A stretch of DNA of 64,000 bases from Phenylobacterium sp. Lineage in GTDB: Bacteria > Pseudomonadota > Alphaproteobacteria > Caulobacterales > Caulobacteraceae. Each line of letters starts with the position of its first letter. Within the stretch, counting starts at the first letter, position 1. The notes below the pieces were generated by a model, which was not told where the DNA came from, searched no databases, and was given only the letters and a program-made list of their open reading frames with translations. Location: NCBI GenBank assembly GCA_020401865.1, contig JADCAS010000003.1:77000-140999 (forward strand). The letters run 5' to 3'. Positions 27,570 through 36,900 of the stretch are shown piece after piece. The translations under genes were made by a program, and so were the position numbers.

Positions 27570-29237
27570 TCAGCGCCGGCGCGCGGCGGCGCTCTCCGCC
27601 CGGATCCGGGCGAACTCCGAGCCGGGCCGCCAGTCGGGCCAGACGCCGACGCGGGCCAGGCGCCGCGTCATGTCCACCACGAGGTCGACATCAGCCGCTG
27701 CGCCCCGCAGGTCCCAGTCCGCGCTCCAGGCGTCGCAGGTCTTGTGGTAGCAGTCGTCCGTGTACCGGGTGACCCAGGCGTCCCCTGCAGCGCGGCCGCC
27801 CTGCACGAGGTCGGCCCCGCCGCCCAGCCCCATCAGCAGGAGCGCAGGCACGCCGCGGCGGGCGAGGCTGAAGTGGTCGGCCCGGAAGAATAGGGCCCGC
27901 TCAGGCTTGGCGTCCGGCGTCACCGTCCGATCTTGACGACCTGCGGCTTCGGCCAGGAAGTCATCCAGCTCGGACTGTCCGGCGCCGACAAGCACGACAT
28001 CGCGCGACGGTCCCGCAGTCTGCAGGATATCCAAGGTCAGGTTGGCCGCCATCCTGTCCAGCGGCGTGGTCGGGCGCACGCCATAGGTTTCCGAGCCCAG
28101 GAGGCCGCGCTCCTCGGCCGTCCAGAGGGCGAAGAGCACCGACCGCTCCAGGCGTCGCCCGGCCTTGAGCAGGCGCGCCGCCTCCAGCACCCCGGCCACG
28201 CCCAGGGCGTCGTCGACGGCGCCGGGCCGGATGCGCCGCCCCTGGGCGTCGGCCGGTCCCTCGCCATAGGCGTCCCAGTGGGCGGCGATCATGATGCTCT
28301 CGTCCGGTCGCTTCCGGCCCGGGAGCCGGGCGATCACATTGCGACTCTCGAACCGGCTGAAGCTCACCGCGACAGAGGCCGAGAAGGCCAGGTCCTTCAT
28401 CACCACGGGCCGGAAGTCTGACGAGCGGGCCTGGCGGCGCAGGGCCTCCAGGTCGAGACCGGCGGCGGCGAACAACCGGGTCGACGCCTCGGCCGTGAGC
28501 CATCCCTGCAGGGGCAGGCGCTCAGCCGATGGCTTTGCCCGCGCAAGGTCATAACCCTCGCCCCCCGAGGCCAGGACAGTCGACCACCCATAGCCGGCGC
28601 CCTCGGTCTGGTGGACGATCAGGGCGGCCACGGCGCCGCGCCGCACCGCCTCCTCGAACTTATAGGTCCAGCGGGCGTAGTAGGTGGCCGCCCGGCCGCC
28701 GAATCGGCCGGCGACGGGATCGGCGGCGGCCGCCTCAAAGTCTGGGTCGTTGATCAGAAAGACGGCGACCTTTCCCTTCAGGTCGACACCTTTGAAGTCG
28801 TCCCAACCGCGTTCCGGGGCGTTCACGCCATACCCGACAAACACCATCGGGGCGGACTCGATCGTCACGCGGTCCACGGGAAGGAGGGAGATCAGCGAGA
28901 TGTCCTGACCCGGCGCCAGCACGGTTTCGCCCTTCGGCCCTGTGACCGCGTATCGGCCATCGGCTCCCAGTTGGGTCCGGATCATCGGGACGGACTGGAA
29001 GAAGGTTCCCGCCTCGCCTCCGGGCTCCAGGCCAAGGTCGCGAAAGGCGCGCTCCAGGTAGGCCACTGTCAGGGCCTCTCCGGGCGTTCCGGGTGCGCGG
29101 CCGCCGTAGGCGTCAGAGGCCAGCTCCCGGGTGATGTCCGACAGGCGCGCCGGATCGGTGCGGTCAGCGGAAGCGGCCGGGGACGCCGCCAGGAGGGCGG
29201 CGAGCAGGGGCGGGAGCAGGCGGAGAGGGTTCAGCAT
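27570..29237 (-). CDS. M28-family zinc metallopeptidase, secreted
   Basis: This 555-residue protein has an N-terminal Sec signal (LRLLPPLLAALLAASPAASA), a protease-associated domain (around 130-260) and an M28 peptidase domain. Metal ligands are visible in HWDAYGEG, VDDALGVAG and TAEERGLLGSE, the last holding the general-base glutamate. It probably cleaves peptides or amino-terminal residues in the periplasm. The ATG at 29237 is chosen because it begins the signal peptide; an upstream extension would precede it with non-signal residues. It stands between LemA and DedA genes on the same strand, with modest gaps. Confidence 0.9.
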   Translation of the reverse strand: MLNPLRLLPPLLAALLAASPAASADRTDPARLSDITRELASDAYGGRAPGTPGEALTVAYLERAFRDLGLEPGGEAGTFFQSVPMIRTQLGADGRYAVTGPKGETVLAPGQDISLISLLPVDRVTIESAPMVFVGYGVNAPERGWDDFKGVDLKGKVAVFLINDPDFEAAAADPVAGRFGGRAATYYARWTYKFEEAVRRGAVAALIVHQTEGAGYGWSTVLASGGEGYDLARAKPSAERLPLQGWLTAEASTRLFAAAGLDLEALRRQARSSDFRPVVMKDLAFSASVAVSFSRFESRNVIARLPGRKRPDESIMIAAHWDAYGEGPADAQGRRIRPGAVDDALGVAGVLEAARLLKAGRRLERSVLFALWTAEERGLLGSETYGVRPTTPLDRMAANLTLDILQTAGPSRDVVLVGAGQSELDDFLAEAAGRQDRTVTPDAKPERALFFRADHFSLARRGVPALLLMGLGGGADLVQGGRAAGDAWVTRYTDDCYHKTCDAWSADWDLRGAAADVDLVVDMTRRLARVGVWPDWRPGSEFARIRAESAAARRR

Positions 29238-29280
29238 GCGGCCAAGTCTCGGGCCTTGGCCCGGGGCTGGCAAGCCCGAG

Positions 29281-29889
29281 TCAGGCGGCCGGACTACGAC
29301 GGCCGCGACGCCAGATGCGCCAGAGGTAGGCCACCAGCAACAGGCCGAGCAGGATCTCGGTCACCGGGTCCAGCCAGGCGGCCACCTGATCGTGGCGGGA
29401 GGCCAGAAAGACCCCCGCCAGGGTCAGGGCCAGGGTCCAGAGGAAGGTTCCGGCAGTGGTCCAGGCCAGAAAGACGCCCCAGGGCATGCGCAGGACGCCA
29501 GCCGGCAGGGAGATCAGGGTCCGGATCCCCGGCGCCAGCCGACCCAGGAAGACCGCCAGCCCGCCCCAGCGCCGGAAGAAGGCCTGCGCTCGGTCAAGGT
29601 CGCTGACCTCGAGGGCCAGCCATCGACCGTGCCGGTCGACCCACCGCCTGAGCCCCGCCTCTGGAATGGTCCGGCCGACCGCCTTCCAGAATGCAGCGCC
29701 CGCCACGGCGCCCAGGGTGGCGGCGAGGATCACGCCAGCCAGGGGCAGGTCGCCCCGGGCGGCGGCGTAGCCGGCCAGGGGCAGGATCACCTCGGAAGGG
29801 ATCGGGGGAAACAGGTTCTCTGCGAACATCAGGGCGGCCACGCCCAGGAGACCGCCGGTGGCGATGATCGTCAGAATGAGCTCAGCCAA
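29281..29889 (-). CDS. DedA family inner-membrane protein
   Basis: This DedA/SNARE-associated protein of about 202 residues is of the phospholipid flippase-like superfamily. The hallmark ENLFPPIPSEVILPLAGY lies near the N-terminus, and a second FLGRLAPGIRTLISLPAG motif precedes the late helices. Four or five membrane segments are visible. A TTG at 29889 with GGAGG five bases upstream gives the usual DedA N-terminus. A longer start at 29958 would add a non-conserved, cysteine-containing leader. It follows the DUF1365 gene on the same strand. Confidence 0.87.
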   Translation of the reverse strand: MAELILTIIATGGLLGVAALMFAENLFPPIPSEVILPLAGYAAARGDLPLAGVILAATLGAVAGAAFWKAVGRTIPEAGLRRWVDRHGRWLALEVSDLDRAQAFFRRWGGLAVFLGRLAPGIRTLISLPAGVLRMPWGVFLAWTTAGTFLWTLALTLAGVFLASRHDQVAAWLDPVTEILLGLLLVAYLWRIWRRGRRSPAA

Positions 29890-29935
29890 TATCGCCTCCG
29901 GATCAAGACAACAGGTGGGGGACGCCGGCAGGGAA

Positions 29936-30730
29936 TCAATGCGGGCCGGGGAACTCACGGACGGCGGCGGGCGCCAGGGTCACCGGCGCCGCCGGCGGCG
30001 GGGGTCGCTGTCGGATCGGTTCGCCCTTGAGCCACATCCAGAGCGCCTCCCAGTGGATGGCCGCCAGGACGCCCAGGCTGGTCATGGGATGCTGTAGCCA
30101 GGCCGCCAGCAGGTTGGCGTCGGTCATCTCGCGCCGCTCTCCGGCGAAGGCGGCGGTGAGGATGCGGCCCTCGGCGTCGGAGACGTCGATGGACACCGCG
30201 ACCCTTTCGCCCGGCGGCCGGATCCGGAAGGCGTAGGTCAGGTCCATGTCCATGAAGGGCGAGACGTAGAAGCCCTTGTCGATGGATTGGGTCAGGACGT
30301 CCCCGCCCTGCGGCGCCGCGGGGATGAGGTAGCTATGGCTCTCACCGAAGGTGTTTCGGACCTCGTAAAGCACCGCCGAGAGGGCGCCGTCCCGCCGGTA
30401 CAGGAACCAGACGGTGAGAGGATTGAAGACTCCCCCCAGGATTCTCGGCATGGCCAGCAGTCGGATCGGGCCCCCACCCTCGAGGCTGGCGTCGGCCAGT
30501 ATCGCTTCCGCCTGGCCCCGGAGGTCTCGGCCGGTGTGGTCGAGATGGTCCTTCGGAGAAAAGCCAGTCAGGGCGAAGCGGCCGACGGCGAAACGTTTCA
30601 GCCGGGCGTCGAGAGCCTCGAGTTCGTCCAGGTCCAGCAGCAGCATGAAGATGCGGTAGCGCAGGCGGTGCGGCCGCGGCCGCAGGCGGACGTGGGTGAC
30701 GACCCCGGCGAAGATGCCCGAGGCGGTCAT
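29936..30730 (-). CDS. DUF1365 domain-containing protein
   Basis: This 264-residue DUF1365 (COG3496) protein is soluble, with the conserved opening HVRLRPRPHRLRYRIFMLLLDLDEL and GGVFNPLTVWFLYR. Family members travel with a COG2907 FAD oxidoreductase, a cyclopropane-fatty-acid-synthase homologue and DUF2177 genes. They have been linked to modification of unsaturated fatty acids under photooxidative stress in some alphaproteobacteria. Here the FAD gene ends four bases upstream, so the two are cotranscribed, but no methyltransferase gene follows. The biochemical role is unknown. Confidence 0.9.
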   Translation of the reverse strand: MTASGIFAGVVTHVRLRPRPHRLRYRIFMLLLDLDELEALDARLKRFAVGRFALTGFSPKDHLDHTGRDLRGQAEAILADASLEGGGPIRLLAMPRILGGVFNPLTVWFLYRRDGALSAVLYEVRNTFGESHSYLIPAAPQGGDVLTQSIDKGFYVSPFMDMDLTYAFRIRPPGERVAVSIDVSDAEGRILTAAFAGERREMTDANLLAAWLQHPMTSLGVLAAIHWEALWMWLKGEPIRQRPPPPAAPVTLAPAAVREFPGPH

Positions 30731-30734
30731 GCGG

Positions 30735-32069
30735 TCAGGCTCCGGGCGCCGAAGCGGGCGGGTGGATGCGCCCGGACTCGTTGGCCACCGTCCAGGGCCG
30801 GCGCGGGCCCCCCATGGCCTCGGCGGCGGCCAGGCCGGACTGGAGCGCATCCTCGTGGAAGCCGTGCCCGAAGTAGGAGCCGCAGAACCAGGTCCGCCGC
30901 ACGCCCTGCAGGGACCAGAGACGCCGCTGCGCCTCGATGGCGGCGGCGTCGTAGAGGGGATGCTCGTAGGGAATCTCGGCGATCAGGCTCTCGGGCCTGA
31001 AATCCTCGGGGGGATTGAGGGTCACAAAGAGGTCGCCCGCGCCTTGGAGGCTCTGCAGGTAGGTCATCCAGTAGGTCACCGGGCCTTCGCCGGGGCTATC
31101 CCGACGGCCAATGTGGTTCCAGGCGGTCCAGGCCGACCGCCGGCGCGGCATCAGGGCCGGGTCGCGGTGCAGCATGACGCGGTTCTTCGCGTACCGGAAC
31201 GCGCCGAGCAGGGCGGACTCCTCCGGCGTCGGATCTTCGAGCAGGGCCAGGGCGGTGTCGCCATGCACGGCCAGGACCGCTTCGTCGAAGTCCAGGGTCG
31301 CGCCCTCCGCCAGCCGGACCCGAACGCCGGTCTCCGTGCGGGACAGGCCCGCCACCCGGACGCCGGTGCGGAAGTCGGCCCGTGCGGCCTCCACCAGCTT
31401 CCGGACATAGGACCGGCTACCGCCCGTCACGGTCCGCCAGAGCCCCCGACCGGCGACGCTCATCATCCCGTGGTTGAGGAAGAAGCGGATCAGGGAGGCG
31501 GCGGGATAGTCGCCGATCCGGTCGAGAGGCGTCGACCAGATGGCCGCCGCCATCGGCAGGAGGTGGTCGTCCCGGAAGGCGGGGCCGAAACGGCCGTGCT
31601 CGAGATAGGCGTCGAGGGGAGTCCCTGAGCCCTCCAGCCGTCGCAGGTCGTCCGGCGCCCGTCTGTAGAAGCGCAGAATATCGGCGATCATGCGCCAGAA
31701 ACGCGGACGGAGCAGGTTACGTTTCTGGGCGAGAAGGGCGTTGGAGGAATACTCGAGTTCGCCCGCGTCCAGGGACACGGACAGACCCATGTCCGCCGGC
31801 TGGCTGGCCACCCCGAGGTGAGCCAGCAGGGCGGTGAAGTTGGGGTAGTTGTCTTCATTGTAAACGATGAAGCCGGTGTCCACGGGCGTGTCGCCGCCAG
31901 GCCCGGGGGCGTCGAGGGTGTTGGCGTGACCGCCCAACCGGCCCTCCGCCTCCAGAACAGTGACCTCGGCGACCTCGCCAAGGCGCCAGGCGGCGGAAAG
32001 GCCGGCGGCGCCGGCGCCGATCACGACAATGCGGCGGGCGGGGGGTGCGTCGGGCGCGACGTCAGGCAA
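30735..32069 (-). CDS. FAD-dependent oxidoreductase (COG2907 type)
   Basis: This 444-residue flavoprotein has the N-terminal dinucleotide motif VVIGAGAAGLSAAWRL and the amine-oxidase-like LEAEGRLGGHANTL. The DTGFIVYNEDNYPNF segment is characteristic of the COG2907 group. A C-terminal FAD motif precedes GSYFGHGFHEDALQSGLAAAEAM. It likely desaturates or oxidises a lipid-linked substrate with DUF1365 as partner. It diverges from the DUF2177 gene at 32220, with a 150-base shared promoter region. Confidence 0.9.
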   Translation of the reverse strand: MPDVAPDAPPARRIVVIGAGAAGLSAAWRLGEVAEVTVLEAEGRLGGHANTLDAPGPGGDTPVDTGFIVYNEDNYPNFTALLAHLGVASQPADMGLSVSLDAGELEYSSNALLAQKRNLLRPRFWRMIADILRFYRRAPDDLRRLEGSGTPLDAYLEHGRFGPAFRDDHLLPMAAAIWSTPLDRIGDYPAASLIRFFLNHGMMSVAGRGLWRTVTGGSRSYVRKLVEAARADFRTGVRVAGLSRTETGVRVRLAEGATLDFDEAVLAVHGDTALALLEDPTPEESALLGAFRYAKNRVMLHRDPALMPRRRSAWTAWNHIGRRDSPGEGPVTYWMTYLQSLQGAGDLFVTLNPPEDFRPESLIAEIPYEHPLYDAAAIEAQRRLWSLQGVRRTWFCGSYFGHGFHEDALQSGLAAAEAMGGPRRPWTVANESGRIHPPASAPGA

Positions 32070-32219
32070 GGGGGGGCTCCAGATGGCCGGAGAGGAGATT
32101 CCGGCGGCACCTTTGACCCCAGAGGCCGGAGGGATGCAAGGGGCGCGCGAGCAAGAGAGGACTGGTCGTTGCTTCCGGTCTGGTGCAGCCTGTGCCTCTC
32201 AATTTCTGGAGGTTTCGCC

Positions 32220-32633
32220 ATGAGATGGATTCTGACCTGGATGGGTGTCGGCGGTGCGTTCGGGATCCTGGATGCGCTCTGGCTGACGCAGATGTTCGAG
32301 CGCCTCTACAAGCCCGCCCTTGGGCCGTTGCTGGCGCCGGGCCTGAGGCTGGATGCGGCGTTCGCCTTCTACCTGATGTACGTGACAGGCTTGGTCCTGC
32401 TGGCGGTCCGTCCCACGGTCCTGGCCGGAGGCGGTCCAAAGGCCGCCGCGCTGCGGGGCGCCAGCCTGGGCGCCTTCGCCTACGCCACCTACGACCTGAC
32501 CAACCAGGCGACCCTGGCGGTCTGGCCGGTGCATGTGAGCGTGATCGACATCGCCTGGGGAACCTTCGCCTCCGCCACGGCCTCGGCCGCCGGCGCCCTG
32601 GCCTGGAGCCGGACGGCCCCGCGGGGGGCCTGA
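32220..32633 (+). CDS. DUF2177 family membrane protein
   Basis: This 137-residue integral membrane protein has about four helices. The conserved FGILDALWLTQMFERLYKP motif follows the first helix, and AFAYATYDLTNQATL lies in the third. GGAGG sits seven bases before the ATG at 32220. DUF2177 genes commonly accompany COG2907/DUF1365 genes, and here it is divergent from them, so shared regulation from 32070-32219 is plausible. Function is unknown. Confidence 0.88.
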   Translation: MRWILTWMGVGGAFGILDALWLTQMFERLYKPALGPLLAPGLRLDAAFAFYLMYVTGLVLLAVRPTVLAGGGPKAAALRGASLGAFAYATYDLTNQATLAVWPVHVSVIDIAWGTFASATASAAGALAWSRTAPRGA

Positions 32634-32818
32634 CGCCCGGACGGCGCACGGGCGCCAGTTGTCGGCGGCGGCGGCGGGCGTCTATTGTGCAGCTGGCAGG
32701 CCGGGTGTGCCCGGACCGGGGTCTATTCCGGCCCCGGCCGCCTGATCGGCGCGGGTGATGTTGCGATTTGAGTTTGGAGCGCTGGCCGCAGAATGCCGGG
32801 CTCCGGGGAGGAATTTGA

Positions 32819-34402
32819 ATGAACGATTTGCTGGACCCTGAGTTCATGGCGCGACTGGAGGCTGCAGGCGAGGTGGGTATGGCCACCGCCTGCTGGGCTG
32901 CGCGCCACCCGGACAAGGTCGCGGTCTACGACCCCGACGGAACCGCCAACACCTTCGCCAAGGTCAACGCCAACGCCAACAAGCTGGCCCGGCTGCTCCG
33001 CGCGCGGGGCCTGAAGGCCGGCGACTCTCTCGCCCTGGTCTGCTCGAACCGCGTGGAGTTCGTCGAAGTCCTGGCCGCCACCCTCCGCTCGGGGATCCGG
33101 ATCACCCCGGTCAACTGGCACCTGACGTCGGACGAGATCGCCTACATCATCCGGGACTGCGAGGCGAAGGCCCTGGTGGGCGACGCCCGCGTTACGGCGG
33201 TGGGCCCCGCCGCTGCGGAGTGCCCGGACCTACTGGTCCGCCTGGCGGTCGCCGGAAGGATCGAGGGCTTTGAAGACTACCAGTCCGCCCTCGACGCCTT
33301 CGACGGGAGCGACATCGACGACCCGGTCCTCGGCAACGCCATGATGTACACCTCCGGCACCACGGGACGTCCCAAGGGTGTACATCGCCCCGTGCCCGTG
33401 GCGACACCCCCGGCCATGTACCTGATGCGCGGCTACGACAGCGAATCCTCGGTCCAGATGTGCGCAGGCCCCGCCTATCACGCCGCACCCCTGGCTTTCG
33501 ATGTCCGCGCCGCCATGGGCGCCGGCGCGCCCCTGGTCTTCATCGACAAGTGGGACTCCGAGTATGTCCTCAGGACGATCCATGACCGCAAGGTGACCCA
33601 CCTCCACCTCGTGCCGATCATGTTCCAGCGGCTCCTGGCCCTGCCCGATGAGGTCAAGGCCCGCTATCCGGTCGACCATGTGAGGTACATCATCCACGGC
33701 GCTGCGCCCTGTCCGCCGGAGGTCAAGCACGCCATGATCGAGTGGTTCGGGCCCATTCTGTCCGAGTACTACGCGGGCTCGGAAGGCGGCGCCGGCTTCA
33801 CCATCGACTCCCACGAATGGCTCAAGAAGCCCGGCAGCGTCGGCAAGCGTCCCGCCCTGCTCCAGGTCCGGATCCTGGACGAGAACGGCAAGGATCTGCC
33901 CAACGGCCGGGCGGGCGGCATCTACCACCAGCTGCCCCCCGGCGGCGGCTTCACCTATTACAAGGACGAGGCCAAGACCAACGCCAGCCGGGTGGACGGC
34001 TTCTTCACCATGGGCGACGTCGGCTACTTCGACGAGGACGACTACCTCTTCCTCACGGGCCGCAGCGCCGAGACGATCATTTCCGGCGGGGTGAACATCT
34101 ACCCGCAGGAGGTTGATAACGAGCTGATCAAGCATGAGGCCGTCGCCGACTCCTCCACGGTGGGCGTGCCCCACGACGAGTGGGGCGAACAGGTGAAGGC
34201 GGTCATCATGCTGAAGCCGGGCTATGCGCCCTCGGACGCCCTGGCCCAGGAGATCCTCGACTTCGGCCGGCGCAGCCTGCCCTCGTTCAAGGTCCCGCGC
34301 AGCCTCGACTTCGTCACCGACCTGCCCCGGTCGGCGGCGGGCAAGATCCAGCGCAACAAGGTCCGGGCCCCCTACTGGGAAGGCCGCACCAAGCAGATCT
34401 GA
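32819..34402 (+). CDS. acyl-CoA synthetase (AMP-forming)
   Basis: This 527-residue ANL-superfamily enzyme activates a carboxylic acid to its CoA thioester through an acyl-adenylate. The P-loop-like motif YTSGTTGRPKGV lies near 177-188. MGDVGYFDEDDYLFLTGR and GGVNIYPQEVDNEL mark the hinge, and the catalytic lysine is in AAGKIQRNKV near the C-terminus. GGGGAGG precedes the ATG. It would feed the thiolase, DUF35 and P450 genes nearby with acyl-CoA. Chain length and substrate are not readable from sequence. The ATG at 32819 gives the full N-terminal domain. Confidence 0.93.
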   Translation: MNDLLDPEFMARLEAAGEVGMATACWAARHPDKVAVYDPDGTANTFAKVNANANKLARLLRARGLKAGDSLALVCSNRVEFVEVLAATLRSGIRITPVNWHLTSDEIAYIIRDCEAKALVGDARVTAVGPAAAECPDLLVRLAVAGRIEGFEDYQSALDAFDGSDIDDPVLGNAMMYTSGTTGRPKGVHRPVPVATPPAMYLMRGYDSESSVQMCAGPAYHAAPLAFDVRAAMGAGAPLVFIDKWDSEYVLRTIHDRKVTHLHLVPIMFQRLLALPDEVKARYPVDHVRYIIHGAAPCPPEVKHAMIEWFGPILSEYYAGSEGGAGFTIDSHEWLKKPGSVGKRPALLQVRILDENGKDLPNGRAGGIYHQLPPGGGFTYYKDEAKTNASRVDGFFTMGDVGYFDEDDYLFLTGRSAETIISGGVNIYPQEVDNELIKHEAVADSSTVGVPHDEWGEQVKAVIMLKPGYAPSDALAQEILDFGRRSLPSFKVPRSLDFVTDLPRSAAGKIQRNKVRAPYWEGRTKQI

Positions 34403-34418
34403 GGCGGCGCGGCCTAGC

Positions 34419-35066
34419 TCAGAGGGTCACAGCCATTCGGTATTCGGAAGGAAAGCCATGGTCGCGCGTGAGCTCCAGCGATCGCGTTTCCACCACAATC
34501 GACAGGCCGTTCGCCTGGTAGAACCCGACCGCCGGGTTGTCGGCGAGCACGTCGAGCTGCAGTTCGCGATATCCAGCGGCCCTTGCCCGGGCGATCGCAG
34601 CGGCCAGTAGGGCCTTTCCAATGCCCCTGCCGCGATACTGGGGAAATGCCGACAAGGCATGGAGATAGTAGACGTGATCGGGGATGTAAGCGTTGAGGTA
34701 ACTCACTTTGGCAGCCCGCTGGGCAAGCGCGACCAGTTGGTCGTATGTGACTGCGCCGCGGGCGACCAGGTCCAGGGCTAGTGGCGCAAGGTTGGCCTGG
34801 AAGGTGCGAAAGTTCGACCCTTCGAACCCGAGCTCGACGCCCAGCAACTCTCCGTCGGCCACCGCAGCCGTGGCGCATGCTGCGGAGAACAGGGTGTCGG
34901 CGGTCGCCCAGGAAACGGAGACGAGGGTCTCAAGGAGGCCGTCCGTCCCAAATGAATAGTCATAGCTGACAGGACTGGTCTCCCGGATGAGACCGGGGAT
35001 GCAGGGCGCAAACCGCACCGCTTCCTCAGGGTCCAGTCCCCGAATTTGCATAGCGCCGCTCGTCAT
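34419..35066 (-). CDS. GNAT family N-acetyltransferase
   Basis: This 215-residue protein has a C-terminal GNAT domain. The acetyl-CoA pyrophosphate loop reads YRGRGIGKALL, followed by ARAAGYRELQLDVLADNPAVGFYQANGL. The N-terminal 90 residues are an extra region (RFAPCIPGLIRETSPVSYDYSFG) seen in some GNATs. The ATG at 35066 follows GGAGAG, and a GTG at 35081 is an alternative. It is convergent with the acyl-CoA synthetase (16 bases apart). The substrate is unknown. Confidence 0.87.
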   Translation of the reverse strand: MTSGAMQIRGLDPEEAVRFAPCIPGLIRETSPVSYDYSFGTDGLLETLVSVSWATADTLFSAACATAAVADGELLGVELGFEGSNFRTFQANLAPLALDLVARGAVTYDQLVALAQRAAKVSYLNAYIPDHVYYLHALSAFPQYRGRGIGKALLAAAIARARAAGYRELQLDVLADNPAVGFYQANGLSIVVETRSLELTRDHGFPSEYRMAVTL

Positions 35067-35566
35067 CGTTCTCTCCGCCACGTCTGCGGCTGGTAAGATA
35101 CGAGGGGAGGCCTATCGGTCAAGCTTGGCTCAGGCGTCCCTCCATCGACTACCGCGCGACCAGCGGCGGGCCCTGCTCCGGGCAGCTGCCGCCCAAAGAG
35201 CCGAGCCACCGTGGAGCTTTGCCGGCAGGCCCGGGCGCATTTCGCGCATTGGCCGGAGCGGCAGAGCGAAGTCCTCATGCCTGGCTTGAACGACGCGGCG
35301 GACATCTTGTCACAAGCTTCCGCAGCCGGCGGGGGAACGCTGTCGATTTCCTGAGGCGCACCAGCAGGGGCGTCTTTCGCTGGCAAGACTGAGCCACAGA
35401 TCCCGCGCGTCCCCTTGGAGGAGGCGCTCTGCCGGGATGGCCGCGGCGGACAAGTCTGAGGCGGTCCGCCGACCGTGACGCGAAATGATGCGAAAACAAG
35501 CGTGTCTGGCGATTGGCGGCGGGCGCCCTTAAGAAGCGGCCGCCTTTTTCGCGCGCGGGGTGCGTC
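35067..35566. other. 500-base stretch without a recognisable gene
   Basis: Short open frames exist on both strands here, but none has a convincing ribosome binding site or recognisable motif. The stretch must contain the promoters of the GNAT gene and the DegT aminotransferase. Just before the latter an AAGCGGCCGCCTTTTT segment (about 35533-35548) looks like a weak hairpin with a T-run. I see no repeat, RNA gene or mobile-element remnant. Confidence 0.5.
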
Positions 35567-36721
35567 ATGCCGATTCCCTTCATCGACCTCCAGGCCCAGC
35601 GCCGCCGCCTGGGACAGCCCCTCGAGGACGCCATCCTCAAGGTGGTCCGCTCGGGCGCCTGGATCATGGGTCCCGAGATCGCCGAGCTGGAGAAGGCCCT
35701 GGGCGACTTCGGCCAGGCGCCCTTCGTCCTCTCCTGCGGCTCGGGCACCGAAGCCCTGCAGCTGCCCCTGATGGCCTGGGGGATCGGCCCCGGCGACGCG
35801 GTCTTCTGCCCCTCCTTCACCTTCGCCGCCACAGCCGAAGTCATGCCCCTGGTCGGCGCCTCGCCGGTCTTCGTGGACGTCCGCCCCGACACCTTCACCC
35901 TTGACCCGGAGCGGCTCGAAGCCGCGATCGTCGCCGTGAAGGCGGCCGGCAGACTGACCCCCCGCGCCATCATGGGCGTCTGCCTGTTTGGGCAGCCGGC
36001 GGACTATCGGGCCCTGGCGGACATCGCCCGCCGGCACGGCCTGAAGCTGATCGCCGACTCCGCCCAGGGCTTCGGCTGCACCCTGGACGGCCATCACCCC
36101 ATCCACTGGGCGGACGTCGCCACCACATCCTTCTTCCCGGCCAAGCCCCTCGGCGCCTACGGCGACGGCGGGGCGGTGCTGAGCAAGGATGCGCGTCTCC
36201 ACGACCTGCTGGTCAGCCTGCGCGTGCACGGCCAGGCGGTGAGGTCCGACATCGAGGGGCAGACCTTCGACCATGACCCGAAGTACCTGAACATGCGGGT
36301 CGGCATGAACGCCCGCATGGACACCCTGCAGGCGGCGATCCTGCTCCAGAAGCTGGCCATCTTCGCCGACGAGATCGAGGCCCGGAACCGGGTGGCCGAC
36401 CGCTACGCCGCGGGCCTCGCCGGCGTGGTGGAGACCCCGGTGGTCATCCCCGGCGGCCGCAGCACCTGGGCCCAGTACACGGTGAAGTGCGCCGACCGCG
36501 ACGGCCTTGCCGCACACCTGAAGGCCGCCGAGATCCCGACCGCCGTCTACTATCCCCTGCCCCTGCATCGCCAGGGCCCCTACGCCGGCTATCCCGCGCC
36601 CGGCGGCCTACCCGTCACCGAGGCCCTCTGCGGCCAGGTGCTCAGCCTGCCCATGCACCCCTACCTGGAGCCCGACGTCCAGGACCAGGTGATCGCCGCG
36701 GTGCGCGCGTTCGCCGGCTAG
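35567..36721 (+). CDS. DegT/DnrJ/EryC1/StrS family aminotransferase
   Basis: This 384-residue PLP enzyme is of the nucleotide-sugar aminotransferase family. The Schiff-base lysine is Lys193 (FFPAKPLGAYGDGGA), and the pyridine-N contact is Asp164 in ADSAQGFG. The N-terminal PFIDLQAQ and VLSCGSGTEAL are typical. Such enzymes make amino sugars for O-antigen, capsule or flagellin glycosylation. No sugar dehydratase or glycosyltransferase neighbours are present, so the pathway is unclear. The start ATG at 35567 has a weak ribosome binding site. A palindromic repeat begins 23 bases after its stop. Confidence 0.9.
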   Translation: MPIPFIDLQAQRRRLGQPLEDAILKVVRSGAWIMGPEIAELEKALGDFGQAPFVLSCGSGTEALQLPLMAWGIGPGDAVFCPSFTFAATAEVMPLVGASPVFVDVRPDTFTLDPERLEAAIVAVKAAGRLTPRAIMGVCLFGQPADYRALADIARRHGLKLIADSAQGFGCTLDGHHPIHWADVATTSFFPAKPLGAYGDGGAVLSKDARLHDLLVSLRVHGQAVRSDIEGQTFDHDPKYLNMRVGMNARMDTLQAAILLQKLAIFADEIEARNRVADRYAAGLAGVVETPVVIPGGRSTWAQYTVKCADRDGLAAHLKAAEIPTAVYYPLPLHRQGPYAGYPAPGGLPVTEALCGQVLSLPMHPYLEPDVQDQVIAAVRAFAG

Positions 36722-36743
36722 GCGATCCGGCGGGACCGACCCT

Positions 36744-36863
36744 GACCCCCTCACGCCGCTTCGCGGGGAGCTCCCCCTGATGGGGAGCAATTAAGCCATT
36801 GTAATTCCTCCACCTCTTGAGGGGGAGGTGGGCCGGGGCGAGGGCCCCGGGCCGGAGGGGGTC
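36744..36863. repeat. palindromic intergenic repeat, copy A
   Basis: This 120-base element is bounded by GACCCCCTC (36744-36752) and its complement GAGGGGGTC (36855-36863). Inside are two smaller GC-rich inverted pairs: GAGCTCCCCCT...GGGGAGC, and CCTCC...GGGGGAGG with an AATTCC between them. It shares its termini and much of its interior with the copy at 39896, in the same orientation. It lies between convergent genes, so it could also end transcription. Confidence 0.8.
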
Positions 36864-36900
36864 TGCGGCGGCGCCGCAGCGCCCTCACCCCTGACCCGTC

